Below are positions 34,680 to 43,649 of a stretch of DNA of 64,000 nucleotides, in pieces; within the stretch, counting starts at the first letter, position 1; every line of letters starts with the position of its first letter. The position numbers and the translations under genes are program-made. The DNA comes from JANJUB01 sp040081075. Its GTDB lineage: Bacteria; Armatimonadota; Fimbriimonadia; Fimbriimonadales; Fimbriimonadaceae. The notes below the pieces were generated by a model. The model had not been told where the DNA came from. It did not search any database and saw only the letters and a list, made by a program, of their open reading frames with translations. The stretch is from assembly GCA_040081075.1 (NCBI GenBank), contig JBEBHJ010000007.1, forward strand, positions 1 through 64,000, read 5' to 3'.

Positions 34680-36506
34680 ATGAAAATAAAGCCTCTAGGT
34701 AAGTTCCTAATCTTCATCGTCATCCTGGGTGCAGTCGTCGGGGGAGCCCGGATGTTTCTGGGTGAAAAGGGCTTAAGCGGCCTGATCCCGGGTCGAAGCA
34801 CGGCCGAATCAATGGTCCCGGCGAAGGTAGACCTTCCCCGTCGTCCAGGCGAACAGATTCCTGATTCCGTTCGAGATTTGAGCCTACCTGGCAAAGCTGT
34901 TTCAAACTCCGACAAGCCTGAGATGCGGATGCTTCTCTGGGCGTGGAACTCTCAAATGGGATTGATGTTCGCAAACGGCGGAGCATCGACCACGAAGGGG
35001 AGTTTTATGGACAAATACGGTGTTAACCTCAAGCTTGAGCGGCAAGATATGGTTGACAAAATGCAAGAGGGCTTGGTTACATTTGCCACCGAGTACTCAC
35101 AAGGCAACAAGAATCCGTCGACTGGAGCCCATTTTGTGGCGATCATGGGCGACGGAGCCGCTGCATTTCTAGCCGGCCTCAACGCAAACTTGAAAAAGAT
35201 CGGGCCAGAGTATCAGGCCAAAGTTATTGCCTCATGCGGATACAGCACCGGTGAAGATAAGTTTATGGGTCCCAAGGCTTGGAAGGATAACCCGGAGGCA
35301 TCGAAGGGGGGCTTGGTTGCGGGTGTTTTGCGAGACGGCGACTGGAACATTGCCCAAAAGTGGCTTGGCGATAACGGGTTGAAGAACAATCCCGACGAAA
35401 AGACCTGGGATCCTGATGCTTTGAACTGGGTTGCGGCCAATGACTACTTGGACGCCGCCGAAAAGTACATTGTTGGCTACAGCGAAGAGCGCGACGTGGT
35501 TCGAAACGGAAAGCTCACCGGGCAGAAGAAGCGCGTTACCGTACAAGGTTCGGTCACATGGACACCGGGCGACGTAAACATCGCGAAGAAGAAGGGCGGC
35601 ATCGTTTCGATCGTATCGACCAAGGAATATTCTTCGCAGATGCCCAACGTGATTATCGGAATTGACAAATGGATGAAGGAAAACCGGAAGCAAGTTGAGA
35701 GCATGATCAGAGGAATTTCCGATGGTGGCGACGCCGTTTCCTTGAGTTCCGATGCCATTCGCCGAGCCGGTGAGATCAGTCAAGAAGTTTATAATGAAAA
35801 TGGCGCCGACGCAGAGTATTGGGTGAAATACTATTCTGGCGCGGTTGAAGTAGACAAAACGAATCAACCGATTGAACTTGGTGGCTCAGATGTTAACAAC
35901 GTGCGCGACATGGAGTATTTGTTTGGGCTGGTTCCTGGCACGGCGAGCACGTTTGAAGCAACGTACACGAAGTTTGGCGATGTTGTTGTGCAACAATATC
36001 CCGATCTAGTCCCAAGCTACCCTTCAGTTAGCCAAATCCTTGACAAGAGCTATGTGGCCGCCGTGGCGAGGATTGCCGGAACAAAAGTCGGTCGCGCTGA
36101 TCCTACTCCTGATGCCGGTCGTGCCGTGCCAAAGCCCGATCCTAGCCGATTGGTAAGTGAGAAGGTGTGGAAAAATATCAAGTTTGAAACGGGGAAAGCT
36201 ACTTTTACCGCCTCCACGATGAGCGAGTTGAACAAGCTTTTGCAAGACCTTCTGATCGCTAGCGGCGCATCCGTAGAGATTCATGGTCACACCGATAATG
36301 TTGGCGAGCCAACTTCGAACATGCAGTTATCAGAGGCGAGGGCATTTGCGGTAAAGCACTGGCTGGAGAAAGTTGCCGGAGGGAACTTCCGAAATCGGAT
36401 CAAGGTCATCGCCCACGGCCAGTCAGAGCCGCGCGTTCCAAACACAAGTGAAGGAAACCGCGCCATCAACCGGCGGGTCGAAATTCGTCTGCTTGCAAAC
36501 AAATAA
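34680..36506 (+). CDS. ABC substrate-binding protein fused to OmpA peptidoglycan-binding domain
   Basis: 608 residues from ATG 34680: an N-terminal TM anchor (about 8-26) and a periplasmic NMT1/TauA-like binding domain about 70-450 (WTPGDVNIAKKKGGIVSIVS and PNVIIGIDKWMKEN). A Pro/Arg-rich linker about 465-485 precedes an OmpA C-terminal domain at 495-606 with VEIHGHTDNVGEPTSNMQLS and NRAINRRVEIRL, including the Asp and Arg that bind diaminopimelate. It should be tethered to the inner membrane and peptidoglycan at the same time. It is followed by the permease with a TAATG overlap and the cognate ATPase. In-frame ATGs at 34635 and 34638 are less likely starts. Confidence 0.88.
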   Translation: MKIKPLGKFLIFIVILGAVVGGARMFLGEKGLSGLIPGRSTAESMVPAKVDLPRRPGEQIPDSVRDLSLPGKAVSNSDKPEMRMLLWAWNSQMGLMFANGGASTTKGSFMDKYGVNLKLERQDMVDKMQEGLVTFATEYSQGNKNPSTGAHFVAIMGDGAAAFLAGLNANLKKIGPEYQAKVIASCGYSTGEDKFMGPKAWKDNPEASKGGLVAGVLRDGDWNIAQKWLGDNGLKNNPDEKTWDPDALNWVAANDYLDAAEKYIVGYSEERDVVRNGKLTGQKKRVTVQGSVTWTPGDVNIAKKKGGIVSIVSTKEYSSQMPNVIIGIDKWMKENRKQVESMIRGISDGGDAVSLSSDAIRRAGEISQEVYNENGADAEYWVKYYSGAVEVDKTNQPIELGGSDVNNVRDMEYLFGLVPGTASTFEATYTKFGDVVVQQYPDLVPSYPSVSQILDKSYVAAVARIAGTKVGRADPTPDAGRAVPKPDPSRLVSEKVWKNIKFETGKATFTASTMSELNKLLQDLLIASGASVEIHGHTDNVGEPTSNMQLSEARAFAVKHWLEKVAGGNFRNRIKVIAHGQSEPRVPNTSEGNRAINRRVEIRLLANK

Positions 36507-37303
36507 TGGCAACGAAGCGGTCGCCACTTAATGCGTTTCGCCCGAACGAGATTGTCTCGTTCGGGGCGATGCGCGTAATCGTTGCGCTGCAGGTTTTCCT
36601 AATATTGGTGCTCTGGATCGAGTCACCATTCAAAGTTCTGCCACGACCAGGCGACGTCTTTGCCGCTCTGGGCAAGATGTGGCAAGAAGGATTGGGACAG
36701 GAACTTCTGACGAGTTTGCAGCTTAACGTAGAAGCAATCGCGTTGACCACTGTCATATCCATTGGCCTGTCGTATCTGACCGTGATGCCGTTCTTTCGAC
36801 CGATCGTTAACGCGGCTTCAAAGGGCCGGTTTCTCAGCTTAACCGGCTTCTCCCTCCTATTCGCCCTCGCTGGTGCAGGCGGGCATTCGCTCAAGCTTTG
36901 CTTGCTCGTTTTTGGCATGACCGTGTTCTTCCTTACTTCAATGGCGAGCGTGGTAGCTGAAATCCCAAAAGAGTCGTTTGACCACGCTCGAACGCTGCGG
37001 ATGAGCGAGTGGCGAACCGTATGGGAGGTGGTTATTCTGGGCACGTCGGACAAAGCCTTCGAGGTCCTGCGCCAAAACGCCGCCATTGGCTGGATGATGT
37101 TGACCATGGTTGAAGGAATCGTGAGAAGCGAAGGCGGAATAGGGACGGCTTTGTTGAGTCAACAGAAGTATCTTCATTTACCCGAGGTCTTCGCCATTCA
37201 ACTATTGATCTTAATGGTCGGAATTCTTCAAGACTTTGGAATCGGGGCTCTGCGGCGGCTCTGTTGCCCGTACGCCGACATAAAACTGGAGAGGAAAGCG
37301 TGA
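36506..37303 (+). CDS. ABC transporter permease (NitT/TauT type)
   Basis: 265 residues with five or six TM helices. The EAA-like cytoplasmic loop is DHARTLRMSEWRTVWEVVILG and it is followed by AIGWMMLTMVEGIVRSEGGIG. The fold matches SsuC/TauC-type permeases of nitrate, sulfonate and taurine importers. It overlaps the binding-protein stop by 1 nt and the ATPase start by 4 nt. The substrate is unknown. Confidence 0.88.
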   Translation: MATKRSPLNAFRPNEIVSFGAMRVIVALQVFLILVLWIESPFKVLPRPGDVFAALGKMWQEGLGQELLTSLQLNVEAIALTTVISIGLSYLTVMPFFRPIVNAASKGRFLSLTGFSLLFALAGAGGHSLKLCLLVFGMTVFFLTSMASVVAEIPKESFDHARTLRMSEWRTVWEVVILGTSDKAFEVLRQNAAIGWMMLTMVEGIVRSEGGIGTALLSQQKYLHLPEVFAIQLLILMVGILQDFGIGALRRLCCPYADIKLERKA

Positions 37304-38133
37304 GCACAGTTCCCTATGAACTCAAAGAAACGTTGCTCAAAGTCGAGGGCGTGTCTCGCAGTTTTGGTGACCAGATGATCCTGAGAAACCTGAATCTCGA
37401 GATAAAGAATGTTCATCGCCCGGGACTGTCTCAAGGCCAAGTCGTTGGCTTGCTTGGGCCCTCAGGAATGGGGAAGACAACCTTGTTCAGAATCTTGGCT
37501 GGGTTGGACAAACCTGACACAGGAACGGTCATGATCACGGTTGGTGGCCAAGCGCTGCCTGTCAGGAGAGGGATGGTCGGTGTCGTCGCGCAGCACTATC
37601 CGCTTTTCGCCCACCGAACCGTACTGGGAAACCTGGTGGTTGCGGGACGCCAAGCTGGACTTTCTAAGGAAGAGGCATCCGAGAAGGCACACCAGTTGCT
37701 TGATCAGTTCATCCTCAAAGGGGCTGAAAGTAAGTATCCGGCGCAGCTCTCAGGAGGCATGCGACAAAGAGTAGCGATCGCACAACAATTCATGTGCAGC
37801 GAGGGTTATATTCTCATGGACGAACCGTTCTCGGGTCTCGATCCGGTTGCGGTTGATCGCGTCGTAAAGTTCGTCCAGGATTGCGCAACAACGGACGAGT
37901 TAAAAACGTTTATCGTCGTTACCCACGACATTGAGGCCGCTGTTGAGGTTTCAGATACGATCTGGTTGATGGGCCGGGAAAGAGATCCCGAAGGCAAGAT
38001 TATCCCGGGCGCATTCGTTCAGGCAAGTTATGATTTGATCGAAAGGGGCCTAGCATGGCAGGCCGATGCTGGCGACAAGCCCGAGTTCCATCAGACGTGC
38101 CGAGAGATACGAGCCGTGTTCCCTCGGCTGTAG
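37300..38133 (+). CDS. ABC transporter ATP-binding protein
   Basis: 277 residues. Walker A GPSGMGKTT, Q-loop region GVVAQHYPLF, signature LSGGMRQR, Walker B YILMDEPFSGLD and switch His in VVTHDIEAA are complete, so it should be an active ATPase for the adjacent permease. GTG 37300 is chosen because it forms a GTGA overlap and has GGAG about 8 nt upstream; a frame extending to 37264 lacks support. The C-terminal extension after VSDTIWLMGRERDPEG is longer than in SsuB or TauB. Confidence 0.92.
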   Translation: MSTVPYELKETLLKVEGVSRSFGDQMILRNLNLEIKNVHRPGLSQGQVVGLLGPSGMGKTTLFRILAGLDKPDTGTVMITVGGQALPVRRGMVGVVAQHYPLFAHRTVLGNLVVAGRQAGLSKEEASEKAHQLLDQFILKGAESKYPAQLSGGMRQRVAIAQQFMCSEGYILMDEPFSGLDPVAVDRVVKFVQDCATTDELKTFIVVTHDIEAAVEVSDTIWLMGRERDPEGKIIPGAFVQASYDLIERGLAWQADAGDKPEFHQTCREIRAVFPRL

Positions 38134-38161
38134 GCCTAGTTAAGGTAGATTTAGCTGTTCT

Positions 38162-39088
38162 ATGAGAGTTGTAAGCCGGTATGCCGAGGCCTTCAAGGAG
38201 GGATTTAACTTAGTTACCCTCGCATCGGCGCTCGCTCTTTCAGCGGCCTTGCTCAACCCCATCCCCCTCTTGGCGGCCATAGTAGCGGAAGCGGCCTATC
38301 TCTTGTTTGTCCCCGACTCACGATGGTTCGAGCAGCGGCTTGAGAAGAAATACGATGCTCAGGTTCTTGAGCATCGAGAAAAACTAAAATCGGAAGTCTT
38401 CCCCCACGTTCGCAATTCGGTGCGAGAGCGTTTTCTGGGTCTTGAGTCCATGCGAAAGCAGATCGAATCCCAAGTGAGTGGCGAGGAGAAGTGGTTTCGT
38501 TATGCCCTGCGCAAGCTTGACTTTTTGCTCGAAAAATATCTACAGTTCGCTCAGAAAGAATCGACGTTCGTGCAGTATCTAACCGCATTAAAGAGCCAGG
38601 TACAAGATCCCCAAAAGCCGCCTCCCGTGGTTTACAAAAAGAAGGGGGTTGCCTTTGATATCGAATCGTCCCCAGCGGGTCCTCTTGTGGAGCCTTCCGA
38701 AAAGTGGGTGAGGAAGACGGTTGAGGAGATTCAAGACCACTATAACGGTGAGATCGAGGAGATTGACAATAAGCTGACGGCCGATCCCGATTTCCCTACG
38801 CGCCAAGTTGTTGAAAAGAGAAAAGAAATCCTCAAGCGTCGACATGAGTTCGTCGGCAGAATCGGCATGATCTTGGCGAATTTGGAAAGTCAGATGGCGC
38901 TTATGGCGGACACGTTTGGGCTCGTGAATGATGAAATCCGCGCAAGGTCTCCCGAACAAGTTCTGGCAGATATTGATGAAGTCGTTTTGACTACAAACTC
39001 ACTGACCGAGGCGATAGAATCGGTAACGCCATACGACGAGCTTGTGGCCAAGCCCAAACCCGATGAAAATCTTGGCGGACTAAGCTAG
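38162..39088 (+). CDS. Membrane-anchored coiled-coil protein of the ABC/OmpA cassette
   Basis: 308 residues. Two adjacent hydrophobic helices near the N-terminus (about 17-31 and 32-50) are followed by a long charged helical region with coiled-coil character (EKKYDAQVLEHREKLKSEVF, EEIDNKLTADPDF, VVEKRKEILKRRHEFVGRIG). No enzyme motif was recognised. It starts 28 nt after the ATPase gene with no clear Shine-Dalgarno, and 9 nt separate it from the next gene. Position and membrane topology suggest a partner of the ABC/OmpA complex; this is inference. Confidence 0.78.
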   Translation: MRVVSRYAEAFKEGFNLVTLASALALSAALLNPIPLLAAIVAEAAYLLFVPDSRWFEQRLEKKYDAQVLEHREKLKSEVFPHVRNSVRERFLGLESMRKQIESQVSGEEKWFRYALRKLDFLLEKYLQFAQKESTFVQYLTALKSQVQDPQKPPPVVYKKKGVAFDIESSPAGPLVEPSEKWVRKTVEEIQDHYNGEIEEIDNKLTADPDFPTRQVVEKRKEILKRRHEFVGRIGMILANLESQMALMADTFGLVNDEIRARSPEQVLADIDEVVLTTNSLTEAIESVTPYDELVAKPKPDENLGGLS

Positions 39089-39097
39089 AATAAATCC

Positions 39098-39784
39098 ATG
39101 TCTATCAAGAACACCCTAAGAAAAGCGGCGGGACTCTTCGTCGAAATTAGCGATGCGCCCGCCAGCGATGATTTTGATCCAAATTCGCTGTTGGATTCGC
39201 CCGCTCCGGCTCCCGCTCCCGCATCCAAAACCGTTGAGCAATTGGTTAAAGAAACACCTGGTCCCAACTTGTCTGAGATCAAGGTAGAACCCGCAAAAGT
39301 GCAAGCCCCGACCGTTTCCGCGCCGGGCGGAGCGGTAAAGTTCGCGGAGATATACGCTCAAGCGAATGTGCCGGTCGCCAGTTTCACTGCCGAGCAAGCC
39401 CTCGAGATGATCAACTCGTTGCCGGGCGATCTGCCCATCGAAGTCCGACGTAAGACCATTTCGGTAACGATGGAGACCATGGGGAAGGCCACTGGTGTCA
39501 ATGTCGAGACGGTGGTTGCCGATGCTTCTCGCAAGCTTGCGGCATTGGATTCATATGCCGACGCTCTCAGCACCAAAACGGCCGATTTTGTGGCTGTCAC
39601 GAATATGCAGATTGCGGCAATGGAAAACGAAATCACTGAAAAGCGCCGACTGATTGATGACACCAAGAGGCTTCTTCAGGTAGCAGTCGGTGCTTGCGAG
39701 TCGGAAGCGGACCGGCTTGATGATATTCTCGAGTTCTTTAGCTTGGACGTGGCGCCTAGTTCACTTTCTGGTAAGCAACCCTAA
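39098..39784 (+). CDS. Acidic helical protein of the ABC/OmpA cassette
   Basis: 228 residues without signal peptide or TM helix. A disordered Pro/Ala-rich N-terminal third (SPAPAPAPASK) precedes a helical domain (about 90-215) containing FTAEQALEMINSLPGDLPIE, the VETVVADASRKLAALDSYAD helix and KRRLIDDTKRLLQVAVG. It resembles cytosolic adaptor proteins in form only and no family was recognised. It is the last gene of the five-gene cassette. Its 3' end overlaps the convergent gene by 29 nt. Confidence 0.78.
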   Translation: MSIKNTLRKAAGLFVEISDAPASDDFDPNSLLDSPAPAPAPASKTVEQLVKETPGPNLSEIKVEPAKVQAPTVSAPGGAVKFAEIYAQANVPVASFTAEQALEMINSLPGDLPIEVRRKTISVTMETMGKATGVNVETVVADASRKLAALDSYADALSTKTADFVAVTNMQIAAMENEITEKRRLIDDTKRLLQVAVGACESEADRLDDILEFFSLDVAPSSLSGKQP

Positions 39785-40154
39785 ACTTCATCGGCTTAGG
39801 TTGAGCTTTGCTGATCGGAGCCGAGATGATCATGCTCATCGATCGTCCGTCGGCAGAGAGCGTTAACACGCGTGGGTTTGGGTCTTTAAATGGCTTAGAA
39901 TCAATTGTGGTCGTCCAGAGTGTGAGCTTTGAGCCCTCCAACTTCCATTTTCCCTTTGTGACTTTGAATCGACCAACGGTACCTATTTTCTGTTGCCACG
40001 TGTTGTCCTTGTTCAGCAGCATCGTGGGGACTTTGCCCTTCATCGCGTTTGTTTTCACGACACCGGGATGGATCTCTTCGAAGTAACCGGCCCAGGATCC
40101 GGCCAGATTCGGCTTTACGAAGCTCAAAGCCAAGCTGAGCGAAATGGCAACCAT
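39756..40154 (-). CDS. Small lipocalin-like exported protein
   Basis: 132 residues. The N-terminus is a weak signal peptide (MVAISLSLALSFVKPNLAG). The body is beta-rich: LAGSWAGYF, TVGRFKVTKGKWKLEGSKLTLW and a final FRVAYQKV strand, as in small META or lipocalin-like domains. The ATG at 40154 is 1 nt after the stop of the UvrA-like gene, so the two are cotranscribed. Function unknown. Confidence 0.68.
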   Translation of the reverse strand: MVAISLSLALSFVKPNLAGSWAGYFEEIHPGVVKTNAMKGKVPTMLLNKDNTWQQKIGTVGRFKVTKGKWKLEGSKLTLWTTTIDSKPFKDPNPRVLTLSADGRSMSMIISAPISKAQPKPMKFRVAYQKVN

Positions 40155-40155
40155 A

Positions 40156-41178
40156 TTAACCAATTGACGCTCGTTTGGAAGCAAAGATTTGGTCCAAATA
40201 CTGACCGGTCCAACTTTCTTTCACTTTGGCAATTTGCTCAGGAGTGCCGCTAGCCACCACCTGGCCACCACCGATGCCGCCTTCTGGGCCCATGTCAATA
40301 ATCCAGTCAGCAGTCTTTATCACGTCCAAGTTGTGTTCGATCACCACGATGGTGTTACCCTGGTCCACTAGCCGGTGGAGGACGGTTAGCAGGCGATTGA
40401 CATCCTCGAAGTGCAACCCGGTTGTCGGCTCATCCAGAATGTAGATGGTGCGACCTGTAGAACGCTTGGAAAGTTCCTCAGCAAGTTTCACGCGTTGGGC
40501 CTCGCCTCCCGACAGCGTTGTGGCTGGTTGTCCCATGCGAACATAACCGAGACCAACATCCATAAGTGTCGCCAGCTTTCTGTGGATTTTTGGGATGGGT
40601 TGAAAGAATACGACCGCTTCCTCAATGGTCATCGCCAGAACTTCCGCAATAGATTTACCTTTGTAGCGGACCTCAAGAGTCTCACGGTTGTATCGCTTGC
40701 CCTTACACACTTCACAGGGAACGTATACATCGGGCAAGAACACCATTTCGATCTTGATAATCCCATCGCCCTTGCATGACTCACACCGACCGCCCTTGAC
40801 GTTAAAGCTAAAACGGCCGTTCTTGTAGCCCCGCATCTTGGCATCGGGTGTGAGCGCGAACAGCTCGCGAATCATATCAAAAGTGCCGGTGTAGGTGGCT
40901 GGGTTTGATCTCGGGGTGCGTCCGATTGGGGATTGATCAATGTCAATCACCTTATCGAAAGGCTCATGGCCCTCGAGGGCATCGTGGGGCTCCCAGGAAC
41001 CTCGAGTTCCGTACACTTCATACATTAAGCGAGGGAAGAGGGTGTCCTGAATCAGCGTGGATTTCCCACTCCCAGAAACACCGGTGACGCAGGTGAAGAG
41101 GCCAACGGGAATCCCCACGCTTACGTTTTGCAAATTGTTTCCCCGCGCCCCTCGCAGGACCAACCATCCCTCAGACAT
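40156..41178 (-). CDS. Stand-alone C-terminal half of UvrA
   Basis: 340 residues that correspond to the second ABC module of UvrA, about residue 605 to the end of the 940-residue E. coli protein. Walker A is TGVSGSGKST, the zinc module has CESC and CEVC separated by about 20 residues, the signature is TTLSGGEAQRVKLAEELSKR and Walker B is IYILDEPTTGLHF. The first half with its own ATPase and the UvrB-binding domain is absent: an in-frame TGA lies five codons upstream and another gene occupies the DNA immediately beyond. The open frame is intact and has its own promoter-like sequence, so it is probably expressed. It could be a paralogous fragment, with a full uvrA elsewhere, or one part of a split UvrA. 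Confidence 0.9.
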   Translation of the reverse strand: MSEGWLVLRGARGNNLQNVSVGIPVGLFTCVTGVSGSGKSTLIQDTLFPRLMYEVYGTRGSWEPHDALEGHEPFDKVIDIDQSPIGRTPRSNPATYTGTFDMIRELFALTPDAKMRGYKNGRFSFNVKGGRCESCKGDGIIKIEMVFLPDVYVPCEVCKGKRYNRETLEVRYKGKSIAEVLAMTIEEAVVFFQPIPKIHRKLATLMDVGLGYVRMGQPATTLSGGEAQRVKLAEELSKRSTGRTIYILDEPTTGLHFEDVNRLLTVLHRLVDQGNTIVVIEHNLDVIKTADWIIDMGPEGGIGGGQVVASGTPEQIAKVKESWTGQYLDQIFASKRASIG

Positions 41179-41187
41179 GTAGACGTG

Positions 41188-41216
41188 AGTATATCAGATT
41201 GCTATTTCTTGATCAA
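41188..41216 (-). promoter_or_regulatory. Promoter of the half-UvrA gene
   Basis: On the minus strand TTGATC (41211-41216), a 17-nt spacer and TATACT (41188-41193). Transcription would start about 3 nt before the ATG at 41178, giving a nearly leaderless mRNA, consistent with no Shine-Dalgarno. Confidence 0.55.
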
Positions 41217-43133
41217 GACCGTCGCCGTCCGTGTTCGGCCGTTTCGCGTCACTGAAACATAGCGAGAGACGTTGACAGCCACGGCCAACGTGTTTGCCGT
41301 AAACGTCCTTGTGGATTGTCCATAGCTGAAAGTGACGGTGGACGGAGGAATAAGCTCAGGTCCGCTGCTCGCAACGGCGCATACAAAGCTGTTCCCGACC
41401 GTCCCGTTTGCATTGATGGTAAACGAAGCCGCCTGCCCGCCGGTTACGAACGCTTGATTTGATACTACGCTCGTGATATCGGGCAACAAAATGTTAAGAT
41501 TTCGGGTCAACTTCAAATTGCCCAACTTAAGAATCACGTGTCGCGTGATCGGCACTGAGGAAGGGAGCGCGCTGACCAAGAATGTTCCGGTTGTTTGACC
41601 GGCGGGTATCGTTACGCGATCAGGCGTGCTTAGCGCCGCGCTGTCGTCAGCCAACTCCATTGAGAATCCTTGGCTCGGTGCGGGGGTTGATATTTGAACC
41701 GTACCGGTCGCGTTGTTGCCCGTGACAACTCCGCTCGGGGCCAGCGAGAAACTTACGATCGTTGGATAGGTTGGGGCGGCGCGTTCAAGGCGCGATATCC
41801 ATCCGCCTGCCGCATTGAATACCGCCCCGCCTCCCCAGAAACTAAGCGAATCGGCAGGATCGACACTTAGGGAGCTGAATTGACTCCAATCGTTTGATCC
41901 GTAGGCTGTGCCGCTACTTGGAGCGAGAACAGTAGCGGGCATCATTTGGGCAGAGACTGTCTCGTAAGCCCTCACTTCTCCCACGAACACGGGTGCGGTA
42001 GTGGCCGAAGATCGGTTGTAGGTAACACCCAAATCGCCGCGTTGATTGAAAGCAATGGCGGGCATATAGAGGTCTACACCCGCAGCACCGGTGATCCTGT
42101 TGATTTGACGTTCGATTGGGGTTCCGCTGTTATACGTAAACGACAAAATCTCAATGGCCTTGCGCCCCGCCACCTCGACAACATGGCTAACGGCAACGCG
42201 TTTGTCCTGGAAGTTCGCTGCCGAAGTAACCCAGTCGCCCGTCGTCTTTAGACCGCCATTAGAGCAAGCGGCATTGGTCGAAGGATCCGTCCAGCTTTGT
42301 GAAATTGTAACCGGAAACGTTTGGTAGGAAATACTCGTGCCAAAGTTGCCCATTTGAACCCAGGTGATCTGGTTTTGAGCGGTCGCGCTAGCATATGCGC
42401 CCCAAATGAAAGAAGCGCTGGGATCGTTGGTTAACGAGAGTCGAACAGGGTTTACCACGTTATACTGGGAAGTGTTGTTCGCTCCGCCGAGGTAAGCCGA
42501 AGCTTTGTTGAACCCAAGGATGCTGGCGGCCACGGGCAAATTATCGTCGAAGTCGAAACTGACTAGACTGAGGGCCAAACCTTCGTTGCATATGCCTATG
42601 CTGGGTTGGCCCAGATAGTAGGGTCCAGAAATCAAGAACAAATTGAGGGGCAACCTGACCTTATACCAGTTGCCACCTAAGGTCGAGTCATCGGAAATCG
42701 CGAGAAGAGCGGCGCTCGATTGGGAATTCGTATTTGTGTCTACGGCGGCAATGATCCAGCGTTTTCCCACTCGGTCGAAGGCGCACGTTGCCTGATTTTG
42801 CACATCGCCGACTGCCGTTGCGCCAAAGAACGCTGAAATCGAGGTGTTGAATAACAGGGCACCATTACTCTTTCGGTAAAAGCTGATTTCTTCGTTGGTT
42901 GTGAGCAAAGCTTCTGAATAATAGACTGCGCTCGAAACGTTTGGAGTTGAGGGTGTTGGCGAACCGCCACCCGGAAAGAATGCCGCTTTCTTTGGCGTTA
43001 CACCGGCAAGTAAGTTTGTGATTGTCAAGTTTGATATGTTCATGACACCATCAAAGCGCATATCGCCCGGCGCGGAAATGCCCAAGGCGGCAAGTCCGAG
43101 CCAACACCAAGTAACAAAACTTCTCAGCCTCAT
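41202..43133 (-). CDS. Large secreted protein of unknown function
   Basis: 643 residues from ATG 43133 with a signal peptide (MRLRSFVTWCWLGLAALGIS). The middle 430 residues look like a beta-propeller or exo-sialidase-like repeat region rich in Asn, Ser and Thr (FDRVGKRWIIAAVDTNTNSQ, AFNQRGDLGVTYNRS). The last 190 residues read as two Ig-like domains (IVSFSLAPSGVVTGNNATG, ITSVVSNQAFVTGGQAASF). The domain style is typical of adhesins or surface proteins. No catalytic residues were recognised. Confidence 0.78.
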   Translation of the reverse strand: MRLRSFVTWCWLGLAALGISAPGDMRFDGVMNISNLTITNLLAGVTPKKAAFFPGGGSPTPSTPNVSSAVYYSEALLTTNEEISFYRKSNGALLFNTSISAFFGATAVGDVQNQATCAFDRVGKRWIIAAVDTNTNSQSSAALLAISDDSTLGGNWYKVRLPLNLFLISGPYYLGQPSIGICNEGLALSLVSFDFDDNLPVAASILGFNKASAYLGGANNTSQYNVVNPVRLSLTNDPSASFIWGAYASATAQNQITWVQMGNFGTSISYQTFPVTISQSWTDPSTNAACSNGGLKTTGDWVTSAANFQDKRVAVSHVVEVAGRKAIEILSFTYNSGTPIERQINRITGAAGVDLYMPAIAFNQRGDLGVTYNRSSATTAPVFVGEVRAYETVSAQMMPATVLAPSSGTAYGSNDWSQFSSLSVDPADSLSFWGGGAVFNAAGGWISRLERAAPTYPTIVSFSLAPSGVVTGNNATGTVQISTPAPSQGFSMELADDSAALSTPDRVTIPAGQTTGTFLVSALPSSVPITRHVILKLGNLKLTRNLNILLPDITSVVSNQAFVTGGQAASFTINANGTVGNSFVCAVASSGPELIPPSTVTFSYGQSTRTFTANTLAVAVNVSRYVSVTRNGRTRTATVLIKK

Positions 43134-43201
43134 AACATTTATCTTACACGCATATTTGCGGAAATTTGAAACTTTTTTGTTGACATCATAATGTGATAAC
43201 A

Positions 43202-43645
43202 ATGAAACGCGCGTGTTCAATCCTTCTCTGCCTAATGTTGCTGCCATGTGCTTTTGCACAGAAGCTCGAAAAGCCTGTCGCAGGAAGCAAACTGCGCAAG
43301 ACCATTCTTGATACCCTTCGCCCCAGTGTTGAGAAAGATTTGAAGCAGAAAGTTGTTTTCAAGGTAAGCCAGTTGCGGGTTTACGGTGAGTGGGCGCTGG
43401 TGTTTGCCGAAACCGTAAAGCCCGATCTGAAGCCGATTGACTTTAAGAAAACCCACTATCGCGAAGACCTCGAGCAGGGCATGTTCGATGGCCCCAGCAC
43501 CTTTGCCTTGCTGAGAAAGTCGAAAGGCAAGTGGGTGGTAAGAACGTTTTGCATTGGGCCGACGGATGTGGCTTGGAGTAACTGGATGGAAGCACCATTC
43601 AACGCCCCCAAACCCCTCTTCCCGCCACCCTTCGGCGAGAAGTGA
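43202..43645 (+). CDS. Secreted small protein of unknown function
   Basis: 147 residues with a clear signal peptide (MKRACSILLCLMLLPCAFA). The mature part has a pattern KTILDTLRPSVEKDLKQKVV, FKVSQLRVYGEWALVFAE and STFALLRKSKGKWVVRTF, then TDVAW. This pattern recurs in a common exported family with no assigned role. ATG 43202 is preferred over GTG 43193. It is divergent from the preceding secreted protein with a 68-nt AT-rich intergenic region, and convergent with the GH20 gene. Confidence 0.72.
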   Translation: MKRACSILLCLMLLPCAFAQKLEKPVAGSKLRKTILDTLRPSVEKDLKQKVVFKVSQLRVYGEWALVFAETVKPDLKPIDFKKTHYREDLEQGMFDGPSTFALLRKSKGKWVVRTFCIGPTDVAWSNWMEAPFNAPKPLFPPPFGEK

Positions 43646-43649
43646 AGCG

